Assembly (NCBI GenBank): GCA_045538755.1
Contig: JAZQEC010000008.1
Coordinates: forward strand, 1 to 64,000
Origin: UBA1738 sp045538755
GTDB taxonomy: Bacteria > Bacillota > Clostridia > UBA1381
DNA length: 64,000 nt
Direction of reading: 5' to 3'
Every line of letters starts with the position of its first letter. Positions within the stretch are counted from its first letter, which is position 1. Made by a program: the position numbers and the translations under genes. Below are positions 34,569 through 43,237 of this stretch, one piece after another. The notes under the pieces were generated by a model. The model ran no database searches. It was not told the DNA's origin and was given only the letters and a program-made list of their open reading frames with translations.

Positions 34569-36008
34569 CTACTTTTTAAAATAATCCGCTATTTCATCTT
34601 TTTTTGCAAGTATTTCATCAAACCTTCTTATATACTCGTAAGGTTCTTTAAAATTAACTACTCTTTCAATTCTGTCACCTAGTACCACCTTTGACGAACC
34701 TCCTCCGCCAAGTGCGACAATCGTCTGTGCCTCTTCCATAATGTTTATGTTATATGAAGACATATGATTTTCGTCCGAGTAGCCTACATTTTCAAGATTT
34801 CCCGATATATTTTTCTGGCGGTACATATAATACGGCTCTTTTCCTATATCCTTCATTCTTTTCGCTGCATATTCGAGCATTTTATTCATTTCTTCATAAC
34901 CTGTAAGCTCAATATCAGAAAATCTAAGTGCAGCAGCACGTTTTATACACATAGAATGTACTGTTACATCTTCAGGATTTATGTTAATTATTTTTTCTAC
35001 CGTATTTTTAAACATTTCGAAGCTTTCGCCAGGAAGTCCTGCAATTAAGTCGGTATTTATATTATCAAATCCTGCTTCTCTTGCTATTTGAAAAGCCTCA
35101 TAAAATTGCGAAACAGTATGCTTTCTTCCTATAATTTTTAATGTTTCTTCATTCATCGTCTGAGGATTTATACTTATTCGGTTTACACCGTATCTTTTTG
35201 CAAGCTCCATTTTTTCTTTGGTTACAGTATCAGGTCTTCCTGCTTCAAGTGTAAATTCCTCTAAATTTTCAAGGTCTATATTATTTTTTATACTTTTAAA
35301 TATTTTTTCAAGATTTTCATAAGAAAGTGTTGTCGGAGTTCCGCCTCCTATATAGATATTCTGTACAAAGAATCCTATTTCCTTTAAAATTTCACCTGTT
35401 TTTTTAATTTCCAAGGATAAAAGGTCACAAAATTCGTTCATATATCTTCCGCTGTTTTTTACATCTGTGGAAACAAATGAACAATACATACATCTTGACG
35501 GACAAAACGGAATGCCTATATAAATACTTACCGAATTTTCTTTTATTCTTTTAAGAATTTTCTTTTCATTTTCAGCAACTTTGATTGCTAAATCGCATTT
35601 TTCGGGTGTTACCTCATAAATATCCTGTAAAATTTTCTTTATTTCTTCATAACTTTTCCCGTCTTCATAAAACTGGCGTACCGATTTTGCCGGTCTTATT
35701 CCGCTCATAACTCCCCACGGAAGCTCTATATTTCTTATTTTTTTAGCAGCTCTTATAAATGATTTAGTGCAGGCACAGCTATATATTTTTTTTATAATTT
35801 TAGGGTCAGTTTCAGAATTTTTGAAATAATATTCATAATCTGCCTCATATATATTTTCTTCAAATTCTATTTTTGTATGAACATTTATCATATCATTTTC
35901 GTGCGAAAAATATGTATTTATAACACCTTCTTCTTCACGCAGAAAGAAAATGTTTATAAATATATTCATTTCATAAGCACACTCATAGCCTTTTTGCACC
36001 AAAATCAT
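34569..36008 (-). CDS. hemZ: HemZ-type coproporphyrinogen dehydrogenase (radical SAM)
   Basis: A 479-residue radical SAM protein. The SAM-cluster motif CPSRCMYCSF follows an N-terminal extension that is typical of HemZ; GGGTPTTLS, RISINPQTMN and NTDLIAGLPGES are family blocks. Members of this family are annotated as oxygen-independent coproporphyrinogen dehydrogenases, but several act otherwise and the actual substrate is uncertain. It lies 11 bases from the DnaI-like gene. Confidence 0.85.
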   Translation of the reverse strand: MILVQKGYECAYEMNIFINIFFLREEEGVINTYFSHENDMINVHTKIEFEENIYEADYEYYFKNSETDPKIIKKIYSCACTKSFIRAAKKIRNIELPWGVMSGIRPAKSVRQFYEDGKSYEEIKKILQDIYEVTPEKCDLAIKVAENEKKILKRIKENSVSIYIGIPFCPSRCMYCSFVSTDVKNSGRYMNEFCDLLSLEIKKTGEILKEIGFFVQNIYIGGGTPTTLSYENLEKIFKSIKNNIDLENLEEFTLEAGRPDTVTKEKMELAKRYGVNRISINPQTMNEETLKIIGRKHTVSQFYEAFQIAREAGFDNINTDLIAGLPGESFEMFKNTVEKIININPEDVTVHSMCIKRAAALRFSDIELTGYEEMNKMLEYAAKRMKDIGKEPYYMYRQKNISGNLENVGYSDENHMSSYNINIMEEAQTIVALGGGGSSKVVLGDRIERVVNFKEPYEYIRRFDEILAKKDEIADYFKK

Positions 36009-36011
36009 AAT

Positions 36012-36611
36012 TTACTCCGTTATATAAGCATTATATTTCTTCTCAAATCCAATCGTTGTCCTGTTTCCATGCCCAGGATATACAACAATATTTTCATCAA
36101 GAGTATAAATTTTATTTTTAACTGAATTTTCAAGCACATCAAAATTTCCTGTCGCCAAGTCACATCTTCCCACACTTCTTTCAAAAAGTGTATCTCCCGA
36201 AAACAGGTTATCTTCAATCAAATAACACACACTGCCACTTGTATGGCCGGGCGTATATATACATTTTACTTTAATTCCGTCAAAATCTCTTTCTTCTTTA
36301 TCTTCCATTATAATATCTAAAGGACGGGTTACAAGGCTCACAGCAGTCGAAAGAGCAATTTTTTTATTAAGTATATTACTACTACATTCTTTCGAACCTA
36401 CCACCTTTTTTGAGCCTCTTAAATCATTTACCGAAAAAGAGTGGTCAAAATGACAATGTGTAAGTAAAATATAATTTATTTCTATTCCTTCTGTTTCCTT
36501 TAAAATTTTAAGGGTGTCAATACCCGGGTCTATTAAAATCCCTTTGACACCCTTTGTTATAAGATAACAGTTTTGGTCCATTCTCTCACTTACAATAACT
36601 TTAATATCCAT
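36012..36611 (-). CDS. MBL-fold metallo-hydrolase (glyoxalase II-like)
   Basis: A 199-residue metallo-beta-lactamase-fold hydrolase. The metal-binding motif is LTHCHFDHSFS, with further ligands in TPGHTSGSVCYL, LFSGDTLFERSVGRCD and VYPGHGNRTTIG. These match the YcbL/glyoxalase-II-like group that hydrolyses thioesters or related bonds. Its position between dnaN and hemZ suggests a housekeeping role. Confidence 0.9.
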   Translation of the reverse strand: MDIKVIVSERMDQNCYLITKGVKGILIDPGIDTLKILKETEGIEINYILLTHCHFDHSFSVNDLRGSKKVVGSKECSSNILNKKIALSTAVSLVTRPLDIIMEDKEERDFDGIKVKCIYTPGHTSGSVCYLIEDNLFSGDTLFERSVGRCDLATGNFDVLENSVKNKIYTLDENIVVYPGHGNRTTIGFEKKYNAYITE

Positions 36612-36621
36612 TTTTCTATCC

Positions 36622-37755
36622 TTAATTATAAAGTCTTACAGGAAGAATCATAAATGCATAGCTGTCATCGTCCGATAAGGAGCGAATAAAACATGAGCTT
36701 CTCGGATTTGAGAACTCTATTTTAACTTCTTCTTCCTCACAGGCACGAAGTGCTTCTAAAAGATATTTATAGTTAAATCCTATTTCAATATCCTCACCGT
36801 TTACAGATACGTCAACAACATCATGTACCTTTCCTTTTCCTGTCATACAAGTAATTTCAATCTTATCCATTACAATATTAAGTCTTACAGGCACTTTTTC
36901 AGCTTTTGCTGAAATATCGTCATTTATTAAAAGAGATGCACGTTCTAAACTTTCTGAAAGCTGTGCAGTATTTGCAACTACAAAAATGCTGTTTGGTGTC
37001 ATTAAAACAGGCTTGTAATTTATATATTCGCCCTCTAAAAGACGTGTTACAACCTTATAATTTTCAAACTTAAACATTATATGACGGTCAGAAACAATAA
37101 TATCAACATTTTTTTCTTCATCGTCTTCCAAAACCTTAAATACTTCACGAAGAGTTATGCCTGGAATTACGAATTTTTTAGGTGATAAAGAAGAATCTAC
37201 TGTCTCCTTACAAATTGCAAGACGGTAGCCGTCCGTTGAAACGATCGATAATACACCTGTTTCAATTTCAAACAAAGAACCTGTCAAGATAGGTTTTCTT
37301 GCTTCGTTTTGTGAAACTGCAAAAATAGTCTTTCTAATCATTTTCTTAAGTTTTGACTGCTTTATAGAAAAACGGTATGTTTCATTTACTTCAGGCACTG
37401 CAGGATATTCATTTCCTGAAAGTCCCTGAATATTAAATTCTGATTTATTACATTTAATTGTTGTTACATTATTTTCTTCGTTTACTGTAACTGTAACCTG
37501 TTCATCAGGAAGTTTTCTTATAATTTCGCCGAACATTTTTGAAGAAAGTGCGATAGAACCGCCTTCAGGAATATTACATTCATCATTATATTCAATACAA
37601 AGGTCAAGATTATTACCTGTAACAGTTAAGTGTCCGTCAGCATAAGCATCAATTTTTATACATTCCAAAATAGGCATAATTGATTTTGCAGAAACTGCTT
37701 TTTGAACAGTATTTATTATTTTTAAAAGCTGTTGTTTATGGCAAACTAGTTTCAT
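36622..37755 (-). CDS. dnaN: DNA polymerase III beta clamp
   Basis: A 377-residue sliding clamp with three repeated clamp folds. The C-terminal MILPVRLYN is the conserved end that forms the partner-binding pocket. GAGGAGGA lies upstream of the ATG. It is separated from dnaA by the 251-base origin region and both are on the minus strand. Confidence 0.96.
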   Translation of the reverse strand: MKLVCHKQQLLKIINTVQKAVSAKSIMPILECIKIDAYADGHLTVTGNNLDLCIEYNDECNIPEGGSIALSSKMFGEIIRKLPDEQVTVTVNEENNVTTIKCNKSEFNIQGLSGNEYPAVPEVNETYRFSIKQSKLKKMIRKTIFAVSQNEARKPILTGSLFEIETGVLSIVSTDGYRLAICKETVDSSLSPKKFVIPGITLREVFKVLEDDEEKNVDIIVSDRHIMFKFENYKVVTRLLEGEYINYKPVLMTPNSIFVVANTAQLSESLERASLLINDDISAKAEKVPVRLNIVMDKIEITCMTGKGKVHDVVDVSVNGEDIEIGFNYKYLLEALRACEEEEVKIEFSNPRSSCFIRSLSDDDSYAFMILPVRLYN

Positions 37756-38006
37756 ATTTTTAAATCCTCCTCGTGGATAATTTTAAAATTTTTATCTGCA
37801 TAGGTACGTACGTATATATATAATATATATAGTATTATATAGTAGTAGTGGTGTGAGTTTGATGGATAACCTTTATTTTTGGCTATACACCTTAAAAAAC
37901 ACATCACCTTTTTACTGTTTATAAAATGTGGATTTTAAAAAGTTATAAACTGATAAAAATTGTGATTTTTCTATCCTCAAAAATTCCACATTAATATGTT
38001 TATAAA
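37756..38006 (-). other. oriC: Replication origin region (oriC) between dnaA and dnaN
   Basis: Read on the minus strand, the region holds DnaA-box-like TTATCCATC (37869-37861), a short spacer with CACACC, then CTACTACTA (about 37852-37844), then an uninterrupted A/T tract down to about 37812, and finally TTATCCACG (37780-37772). This order of box, spacer, DnaA-trio and unwinding element is that of the Bacillus subtilis basal unwinding system, which also lies between dnaA and dnaN. Weaker boxes AAATCCACA lie near 37935-37927 and near 37983-37991. Confidence 0.8.
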
Positions 38007-39338
38007 TTAAAGAGAATTAATATCCTTTGTAATGGCTTCAATATCGGCTTTTAACTCGCTGTCTACCTTAACTGTTTCCATTATTTTATCCACACCGTAC
38101 ATAACTGTTGTTCTGTCGCGGTTTCCGAGAACTTTTGCAATCATAACGAAGTTTAAATTTGTAAGAGTTTTGCAAAGATACATAGCAACCTGTCTCGGAA
38201 AGGCTATATTTTTTTGTTTCGATTTTCCTAAAAGCTCGTCCTCGGATATATTATAATATGAAGATACACTTTCAATAATCTTTTTAGGAGTAATTTTTAC
38301 AATTCCGTCGTCCGGCAGGATTGATTTTATTGCAAGCTCGGCAATTTCCATATTAACCTCACTATGCTTAATGCCGGCAAAAGAAATAATTTTCAAAAGA
38401 GCACCTTCAAGCTCACGTACGTTTGAGTCTATTCTTTCTGCAATATATGAAAGAACTTCTTCAGAAATATAAATATTCTGCATCTGTGCCTTTTTCTTTA
38501 AAATAGCAACTCTTGTTTCATAGTCAGGGCTTATGATATCAATGTTAAGTCCCCATTCAAAACGTGTTTTTAAACGTTCTTCTATTGTAACAAGGTCTTT
38601 CGGCATACGGTCACTTGTTAATACAATCTGCTTGTTATTTAAGTAAAGTTCGTTGAAGGTATGGAAAAATTCTTCCTGAATACCCTGCTTATTTTCGATA
38701 AACTGGATATCGTCTATCAAAAGAACGTCAACATTTCTGTAAAGCTGACGGAATGAACCCATATCCTTTCCCTGAAGAGAATCAATCATATCATTTGTAA
38801 ATCGTTCACTGCTTACATAAACGACTTTCATTGACGGATCATTTTTAAGTATTTCATTTCCTATTGCCTGAATAAGATGTGTTTTACCAAGACCTGAGTT
38901 ACCGTATAGAAAAAGTGGATTATTCTTTTCTTGTCCCGGATATTTTGCGGTACTCATAGCGATAGCTGTTGCGTATTCGTTTGATGAACCTACAACAAAG
39001 CTGTCAAATGTATATCTTGGGTTAAGATTTGATTTAACTGTTTTAAAATCAGCTTTTTTCTCGGCTTGAGAATTGGCTCTTTCCTCATATTCATTTTTCA
39101 AAACGATTATAAGATTTACCGGATGTGCGGTAATTCTTGAAATTGAATTTTCAATAATGTCTGTGTATCTGAGTTCAATCATCGTTTTACAAATTGAAGT
39201 AGATACCCCTATTACAAAATTGTCACCTTCGTATGAAATTGGAGTAATATCTTTTATATAGGTATTAAAACCAACAGCCGAGTTGATATTATTTTGTATA
39301 TACGTTAGGGATGCAGACCAGATTTCTTTAATATCCAT
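38007..39338 (-). CDS. dnaA: Replication initiator DnaA
   Basis: A 443-residue AAA+ initiator. Walker A GNSGLGKTHL, Walker B VLLIDDIQF, sensor regions TSDRMPKDL and RFEWGL, and the C-terminal DNA-binding helix set with DRTTVMYGVDKI. Its N-terminal domain I matches normal length. The promoter lies about 20 bases upstream, inside an inverted repeat. Confidence 0.97.
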   Translation of the reverse strand: MDIKEIWSASLTYIQNNINSAVGFNTYIKDITPISYEGDNFVIGVSTSICKTMIELRYTDIIENSISRITAHPVNLIIVLKNEYEERANSQAEKKADFKTVKSNLNPRYTFDSFVVGSSNEYATAIAMSTAKYPGQEKNNPLFLYGNSGLGKTHLIQAIGNEILKNDPSMKVVYVSSERFTNDMIDSLQGKDMGSFRQLYRNVDVLLIDDIQFIENKQGIQEEFFHTFNELYLNNKQIVLTSDRMPKDLVTIEERLKTRFEWGLNIDIISPDYETRVAILKKKAQMQNIYISEEVLSYIAERIDSNVRELEGALLKIISFAGIKHSEVNMEIAELAIKSILPDDGIVKITPKKIIESVSSYYNISEDELLGKSKQKNIAFPRQVAMYLCKTLTNLNFVMIAKVLGNRDRTTVMYGVDKIMETVKVDSELKADIEAITKDINSL

Positions 39339-39357
39339 TTTTATACCCCTGCTTTAA

Positions 39358-39386
39358 ATTATACATATCAAGCACCCAAAAATCAA
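39358..39386 (-). promoter_or_regulatory. dnaA promoter
   Basis: On the minus strand TTGATT (39386-39381) and TATAAT (39363-39358) with a 17-base spacer. The spacer carries one arm of an inverted repeat. Confidence 0.75.
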
Positions 39387-39424
39387 ATTTTTAGCATAAC
39401 AAATCAACCCTTTTTGGGGTGCTA
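39370..39424. repeat. Interrupted inverted repeat over the dnaA promoter
   Basis: Arms AGCACCCAAAAA and TTTTTGGGGTGCT lie about 30 bases apart and span the -35 region of dnaA. DnaA boxes are absent here, so this is a candidate operator for another regulator of dnaA. Confidence 0.5.
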
Positions 39425-39552
39425 CTTTAATAATAACAGAAAAAAAGATATTTTACAAGAAAAAACGCATTATTTTTTTACAAAATATAAAATTATTATA
39501 TAAAATAATAAATTTGCGGAAAAATAAAATAAAAAAAGAAAAGGAGAATACT

Positions 39553-40830
39553 ATGAAAAGGTATATCGAAATTGTTGATGTGTATGCAAGAGAGGTTTTG
39601 GATTCAAGATCAAATCCGACGGTCGAGGTAGAGGTTTACACGGCAGATGAGGAAATGGGCAGAGCCATAGTTCCGTCAGGTGCTTCAACAGGAGTTTTTG
39701 AGGCTGTGGAAATGCGTGATGGTGATAAGAATAGGTACGGCGGTAAAGGTGTTTTAAAAGCTACTCAAAACGTAAATACGAAAATTGCCGATGCACTTAT
39801 TGGAATGAACGTATTAAATCAGCGCGCGATTGATATGGAGCTTTTAAAGCTTGACGGTACGGAAAATAAAGGAAATTTAGGTGCAAATGCAATTTTAGGG
39901 GTTTCACTTGCCTGCTGCGACGCCGCTGCAAAATCTCTCGGACTGAGCCTTTATCAATATATCGGCGGAGTAAACAGTCACAGACTTCCAAAACCTATGA
40001 TGAATATTTTAAATGGCGGTGCTCATGCCGATAACAATGTAGATATTCAGGAATTTATGATAATACCTGAATCGGAAAAGGCTTTTAAAAACGGACTTAA
40101 AAACTGCAGTGAAGTTTATCATTCATTAAAAGAAGTTTTAAAGATGAGCGGAAATTCAACAGGAGTCGGTGATGAAGGAGGATTTGCACCTAATCTTTCA
40201 AGTGATGAAAAGGCACTTGACCTTATTTTAGAAGCTATTGAAAGAGCAGGCTTTAGACCTGGTGTTGATTTTAAAATTGCTATTGATGCTGCAAGCTCGG
40301 AATGGGTACAGTCAGACGGAAGTTATAAGATGCCAAAGTCAGGAATTGTTCGTTCAAGAGAAGAAATGGTTCATTATTGGGAAGAACTTACTCAAAAATA
40401 TCCGATTATTTCTATTGAAGACGGAATGGGCGAAGAGGACTGGGAAGGCTGGAAAATGCTCACTGAGAGGATTGGCGAAAAAATTCAGCTTGTAGGCGAT
40501 GATTTATTTGTAACCAACACAAAAAGACTTCAAAAAGGAATTGAAAAGGGTGTTGCAAATTCAATTTTGGTAAAAGTTAATCAGATTGGTACACTGTCTG
40601 AAGCTTTAGATGCTGTTGAGCTTGCACACAAGGCGGGATACACCACTGTGATTTCGCACCGAAGCGGCGAAACAGAGGATTCTATTATTGCCGACATCGC
40701 CGTTGCTACAAATGCAGGTCAAATTAAAACAGGAGCTCCTGCACGAAGTGAGAGAGTTGCTAAGTATAACGAGCTTTTGCGAATTGAAGATGAGCTTTCC
40801 TTTGCAGCGGAATTTGGGGATATTAAGTAA
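39553..40830 (+). CDS. eno: Enolase
   Basis: Converts 2-phosphoglycerate to phosphoenolpyruvate. The 425-residue protein has the metal and substrate blocks DSRSNPTVEVEV, GASTGVFEAVEMRDGD, KIAIDAASSEW, SIEDGMGEEDWEGW, LVGDDLFVTN, and VISHRSGETED. Start 39553 is fixed by AAGGAG; the longer frame to 39514 is not supported. It is read opposite to dnaA and is a single gene before the ArsR promoter. Confidence 0.96.
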   Translation: MKRYIEIVDVYAREVLDSRSNPTVEVEVYTADEEMGRAIVPSGASTGVFEAVEMRDGDKNRYGGKGVLKATQNVNTKIADALIGMNVLNQRAIDMELLKLDGTENKGNLGANAILGVSLACCDAAAKSLGLSLYQYIGGVNSHRLPKPMMNILNGGAHADNNVDIQEFMIIPESEKAFKNGLKNCSEVYHSLKEVLKMSGNSTGVGDEGGFAPNLSSDEKALDLILEAIERAGFRPGVDFKIAIDAASSEWVQSDGSYKMPKSGIVRSREEMVHYWEELTQKYPIISIEDGMGEEDWEGWKMLTERIGEKIQLVGDDLFVTNTKRLQKGIEKGVANSILVKVNQIGTLSEALDAVELAHKAGYTTVISHRSGETEDSIIADIAVATNAGQIKTGAPARSERVAKYNELLRIEDELSFAAEFGDIK

Positions 40831-40859
40831 TTGACAATTTACTTGTGATGTTGTATAAT
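40831..40859 (+). promoter_or_regulatory. Consensus promoter of the ArsR gene
   Basis: TTGACA at 40831-40836 and TATAAT at 40854-40859, both perfect, with a 17-base spacer. The -35 starts on the base after the enolase stop codon. Confidence 0.85.
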
Positions 40860-40905
40860 TAGTTTAATATAAGGTGGTTTTAAGACTTACTTTTTGAAAG
40901 GGTTA

Positions 40906-41259
40906 ATGGTTATAAAGATGAGATGTGAACACTGCCAGTTTAATACCGAAATTGTAGACAGACTTAAAAATGAAATTCCGTCGCCAGAGCTTTTAGATAA
41001 TCTTACAGAAGTATTTAAGGTCTTTGGAGATAATACAAGAATGAAAATTCTGTGGACTTTATTTGACAATGAAATTTGTGTTGCAGATATTGCGGAAAAA
41101 ACAGAGATGAGTCAGTCGGCAATAAGCCATCAGCTTAAAAGCTTGAAACAGGCAAGGCTTATAAAAGCGCGCCGTGACGGAAAAAACACATTCTATTCCC
41201 TTTCGGACGAGCACGTTAAAAGAATTATAGAACAGGTAATGATTCATATAAGTGAATAA
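40906..41259 (+). CDS. ArsR-family metal-responsive repressor (alpha-5 site type)
   Basis: A winged-helix repressor of about 117 residues; the start could also be TTG 40894 or ATG 40918, because no candidate has an ideal ribosome site. The DNA helix is MSQSAISHQLKSLKQARLI. The C-terminal helix has Asp-x-His at DEH and a His then Glu at 11 and 14 positions further, close to the CzrA/NmtR alpha-5 zinc site with the last His replaced by Glu. No efflux pump gene is adjacent. Metal identity is inference. Confidence 0.85.
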   Translation: MVIKMRCEHCQFNTEIVDRLKNEIPSPELLDNLTEVFKVFGDNTRMKILWTLFDNEICVADIAEKTEMSQSAISHQLKSLKQARLIKARRDGKNTFYSLSDEHVKRIIEQVMIHISE

Positions 41260-41260
41260 A

Positions 41261-41283
41261 AATAACGCCATGAGGCGTTATTT
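41261..41283 (+). terminator. Terminator of the ArsR gene
   Basis: AATAACGCC / GGCGTTATT stem with four-base loop followed by a T run. Confidence 0.85.
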
Positions 41284-41298
41284 TTTTACTAAAACAAA

Positions 41299-41326
41299 AA
41301 ATCCGCAAGACAAATCTTGCGGATTT
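41299..41326 (-). terminator. Terminator of the rpsF operon
   Basis: A 12-bp stem AAATCCGCAAGA with loop CAAA, followed on the minus strand by T-rich sequence, just after rpsR. Confidence 0.8.
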
Positions 41327-41333
41327 AAAAACA

Positions 41334-41579
41334 TTATTCAGCAACGAAAGGTAAAAGTGCAATCTGTCTTGCTCTTTTAATAGCTGTTGTTAGCTGTCTC
41401 TGATGCTTAGCGCAAGTACCGCTTATTCTTCTTGGAACGATTTTACCACGTTCTGTGATATATCTTCTAAGCTTTGCAGTATCTTTATAATCAATGTTTT
41501 CAACCTTATCAACACAGAAAACGCAAACTTTCTTTTTAGCGCGTCTTGCTCTTAAAGGTCTTTCTGTCTTTTCAGCCAT
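41334..41579 (-). CDS. rpsR: Ribosomal protein S18 (Cys-containing form)
   Basis: An 81-residue small-subunit protein that pairs with S6. It keeps CVFCVDK at the N-terminus and CAKHQR further on, so it is the zinc-binding type. Start 41579 follows GGAGG. It ends the rpsF-ssb-rpsR operon. Confidence 0.96.
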   Translation of the reverse strand: MAEKTERPLRARRAKKKVCVFCVDKVENIDYKDTAKLRRYITERGKIVPRRISGTCAKHQRQLTTAIKRARQIALLPFVAE

Positions 41580-41609
41580 GATATTTCCTCCTATCAATTT
41601 TTATCGGAT

Positions 41610-42053
41610 TTAGAACGGCAAGTCGTCTTCAGAGCCGTCTATTGTCTGGAATCCCATACTGTCGATGTCACCAAAAGAGTTATCATTTCTCTGCTGTGGA
41701 GCAGCAAAACCGCTGTCAAAGCTTTGAGAATTTCCCTCATTTTTAGAACCTGTAAAGTAAACTTCATCTACTACAACATCAGTAGAATACTGTTTTTTAC
41801 CTTCCTGATTTTCCCAGGAACGTGACTGAAGACTGCCGACAACAGCAACCATAGCACCTTTTCCAAAATATTTACAAATAAATTCAGCCTGCTGACGCCA
41901 AGCAGTGCAATTAATAAAATCTGCTGTCTGCTGACCTTCTTTAGCAAAACGTCTGTTTACTGCAATGGAAAAACTGCAAACTGAGACTCCGTTTGGTGTC
42001 TGACGCATTTCCGGGTCACGAGTTAATCTGCCCATTAAAATTACTTTGTTCAT
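41610..42053 (-). CDS. ssb: Single-stranded DNA-binding protein
   Basis: A 147-residue SSB: N-terminal OB fold starting MNKVILMGRLTRDPE, a Gln/Asn/Ser-rich linker, and the conserved C-terminal tip EDDLPF that docks partner proteins. It lies between rpsF and rpsR as in other Bacillota. Confidence 0.97.
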   Translation of the reverse strand: MNKVILMGRLTRDPEMRQTPNGVSVCSFSIAVNRRFAKEGQQTADFINCTAWRQQAEFICKYFGKGAMVAVVGSLQSRSWENQEGKKQYSTDVVVDEVYFTGSKNEGNSQSFDSGFAAPQQRNDNSFGDIDSMGFQTIDGSEDDLPF

Positions 42054-42076
42054 AGTTTGACACCTCTTTTAGTTCA

Positions 42077-42376
42077 TTATTTGTCTTTACGAATAATGAT
42101 TGTTCTTAAGATACCGTCAGTAATTCTGTACTGTCTGTCAAGCTCTTTCGGAAAATCACCGTCAGATGTAAAGTCAACGAGTACATAGTAACCCTCGGTC
42201 TTATCATCAATTTCGTATGCAAATCTTCTCTTACCCCATTCGTCAACTGTTTCAACAGTTCCGTTTTTAGCAATGAGGCCAGTGAACTTTTCAGTCAATG
42301 CTTTAACTTTTTCTTCTTCCAGGTTTGCATCGATGATAAAAATTGTTTCATAGCTGTAGATTAGTTTTTCAGCCAT
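42077..42376 (-). CDS. rpsF: Ribosomal protein S6
   Basis: A 99-residue small-subunit protein with YSYETIFIIDANLEEEKV and a WGKRRFAYEI core. Start 42376 has AAGGAGG upstream. It leads rpsF-ssb-rpsR. Confidence 0.95.
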   Translation of the reverse strand: MAEKLIYSYETIFIIDANLEEEKVKALTEKFTGLIAKNGTVETVDEWGKRRFAYEIDDKTEGYYVLVDFTSDGDFPKELDRQYRITDGILRTIIIRKDK

Positions 42377-42446
42377 TTTTCGCACCTCCTTATGGACTTA
42401 TGTCCCAAGTTGTATCCCTTGGGCAAGGATTTTGCTCATTACAAGC
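42377..42446 (-). promoter_or_regulatory. Structured leader of rpsF
   Basis: The 70-base leader can form CCCAAG/CTTGGG around GGATACAA and GGAC/GTCC around ATAA, next to the ribosome site. S6:S18 autoregulation through a leader is known in bacteria, but I do not see the classic CCG-bearing bulge, so the assignment is tentative. Confidence 0.35.
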
Positions 42447-42452
42447 TTTAAT

Positions 42453-42481
42453 ATTATATACCATATTTTAGGGTTTGTCAA
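42453..42481 (-). promoter_or_regulatory. Consensus promoter of the rpsF operon
   Basis: On the minus strand TTGACA (42481-42476) and TATAAT (42458-42453) with a 17-base spacer. The -35 box contains the stop codon TGA of the upstream XRE gene. Confidence 0.85.
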
Positions 42482-42792
42482 TGTTTTTTTAAATATTCTT
42501 TATTTTTTAATAATTCCTCGTAATAGGTATATAATTTTTGAACGCCTTTGTAGTTTAAGACAGATAAATCAAAACAATTTTTAGTTTCGAAACCTTTGTC
42601 TTTTGATGAAGGCGAAAAGAAATTGTTAGGAAGACGGAAAATACGGAAGTATTGCGCAATATGCGGACTTTGCGGCTGCCGGCTGCCATTTTCCCAGTTT
42701 GCTATGCAGGAACGGGAAACTTTCATCATTTCAGCAAGTTCTTTTTGAGAAAGCTTTTTTGATATACGAAGTTCTTTTAATTTATTGTGCAT
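42478..42792 (-). CDS. XRE-family helix-turn-helix protein
   Basis: A 104-residue DNA-binding protein with an N-terminal Cro/CI-type HTH (KKLSQKELAEMMKVSRSCIANWENGSRQPQ). The C-terminal half is not recognised and is Lys/Tyr-rich. Its TGA stop is embedded in the -35 of the rpsF promoter. Targets are unknown. Confidence 0.85.
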   Translation of the reverse strand: MHNKLKELRISKKLSQKELAEMMKVSRSCIANWENGSRQPQSPHIAQYFRIFRLPNNFFSPSSKDKGFETKNCFDLSVLNYKGVQKLYTYYEELLKNKEYLKKH

Positions 42793-42846
42793 TTTGAAGC
42801 CTCCTTTTAAATGTAGGAATAATAAAAAGTTGTGTTTTTACACAAC

Positions 42847-43032
42847 TTAATTATCATCTTCTTCGTCAAGATTTTCAAGCGCATCACGCACTGCCGCAAC
42901 CACAAATCCGGAAAATGTGCAGTCTTTTTTGCAAATTGCGGCTTCTACCTGGTCAATAATATCATTAGGAAAACGAATACTTTTATTAGTTGTAGGCGGT
43001 GTTGAAGGAACTTTAAATTTTCTATTTCGCAC
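42847..43032 (-). CDS. Small ribbon-helix-helix-like DNA-binding protein
   Basis: A 61-residue protein: RKFKVPSTPPTTNKSIRFPND then two helices (IIDQVEAAICKKDCTFSGFVVAAVRDALENL). SIRFP followed by helices fits the ribbon-helix-helix fold. Start is GTG at 43032 with GAGGTG seven bases upstream; the longer frame from 43089 runs through the promoter. Two copies of CAAAYGTGCTACA upstream may be its operators. Confidence 0.65.
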   Translation of the reverse strand: MRNRKFKVPSTPPTTNKSIRFPNDIIDQVEAAICKKDCTFSGFVVAAVRDALENLDEEDDN

Positions 43033-43061
43033 TAAAATCACCTCATAGGAAAAGTATAATA

Positions 43062-43099
43062 CAAATGTGCTACATAATATGTACTGCAAACGTGCTACA
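43062..43099 (-). repeat. Direct repeat CAAAYGTGCTACA upstream of the RHH gene
   Basis: Two 13-base copies at 43062-43074 and 43087-43099, 25 bases apart, in the promoter region of the small DNA-binding protein. Spacing of about 2.4 helical turns fits an autoregulatory operator. Confidence 0.5.
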
Positions 43100-43202
43100 C
43101 TTTTAAGAGATGAAATGAACCTTTATATATCTTTAGAAGGCGTAATAGTAGATATATAAAAATTTTATAAAAAGCTCCCTTTTGTAGCAAGATTTTTATA
43201 AA

Positions 43203-43230
43203 ATAAAAGAGCCAAAACGGCTCTTATTTT
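43203..43230 (-). terminator. Terminator of rnpB
   Basis: AAAAGAGCC / GGCTCTTA stem with A/T-rich flanks, just past the 3' end of the RNase P RNA on the minus strand. Confidence 0.7.
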
Positions 43231-43237
43231 CATTTTT

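Noticed and set aside
39339..39552. oriC upstream of dnaA
   Set aside because: No DnaA-box-like sequence was found; the region contains only the promoters of dnaA and eno and an inverted repeat.
42377..42446. Classic S6:S18 leader motif
   Set aside because: Hairpins exist but the characteristic CCG bulge is not visible; kept only as a low-confidence leader.
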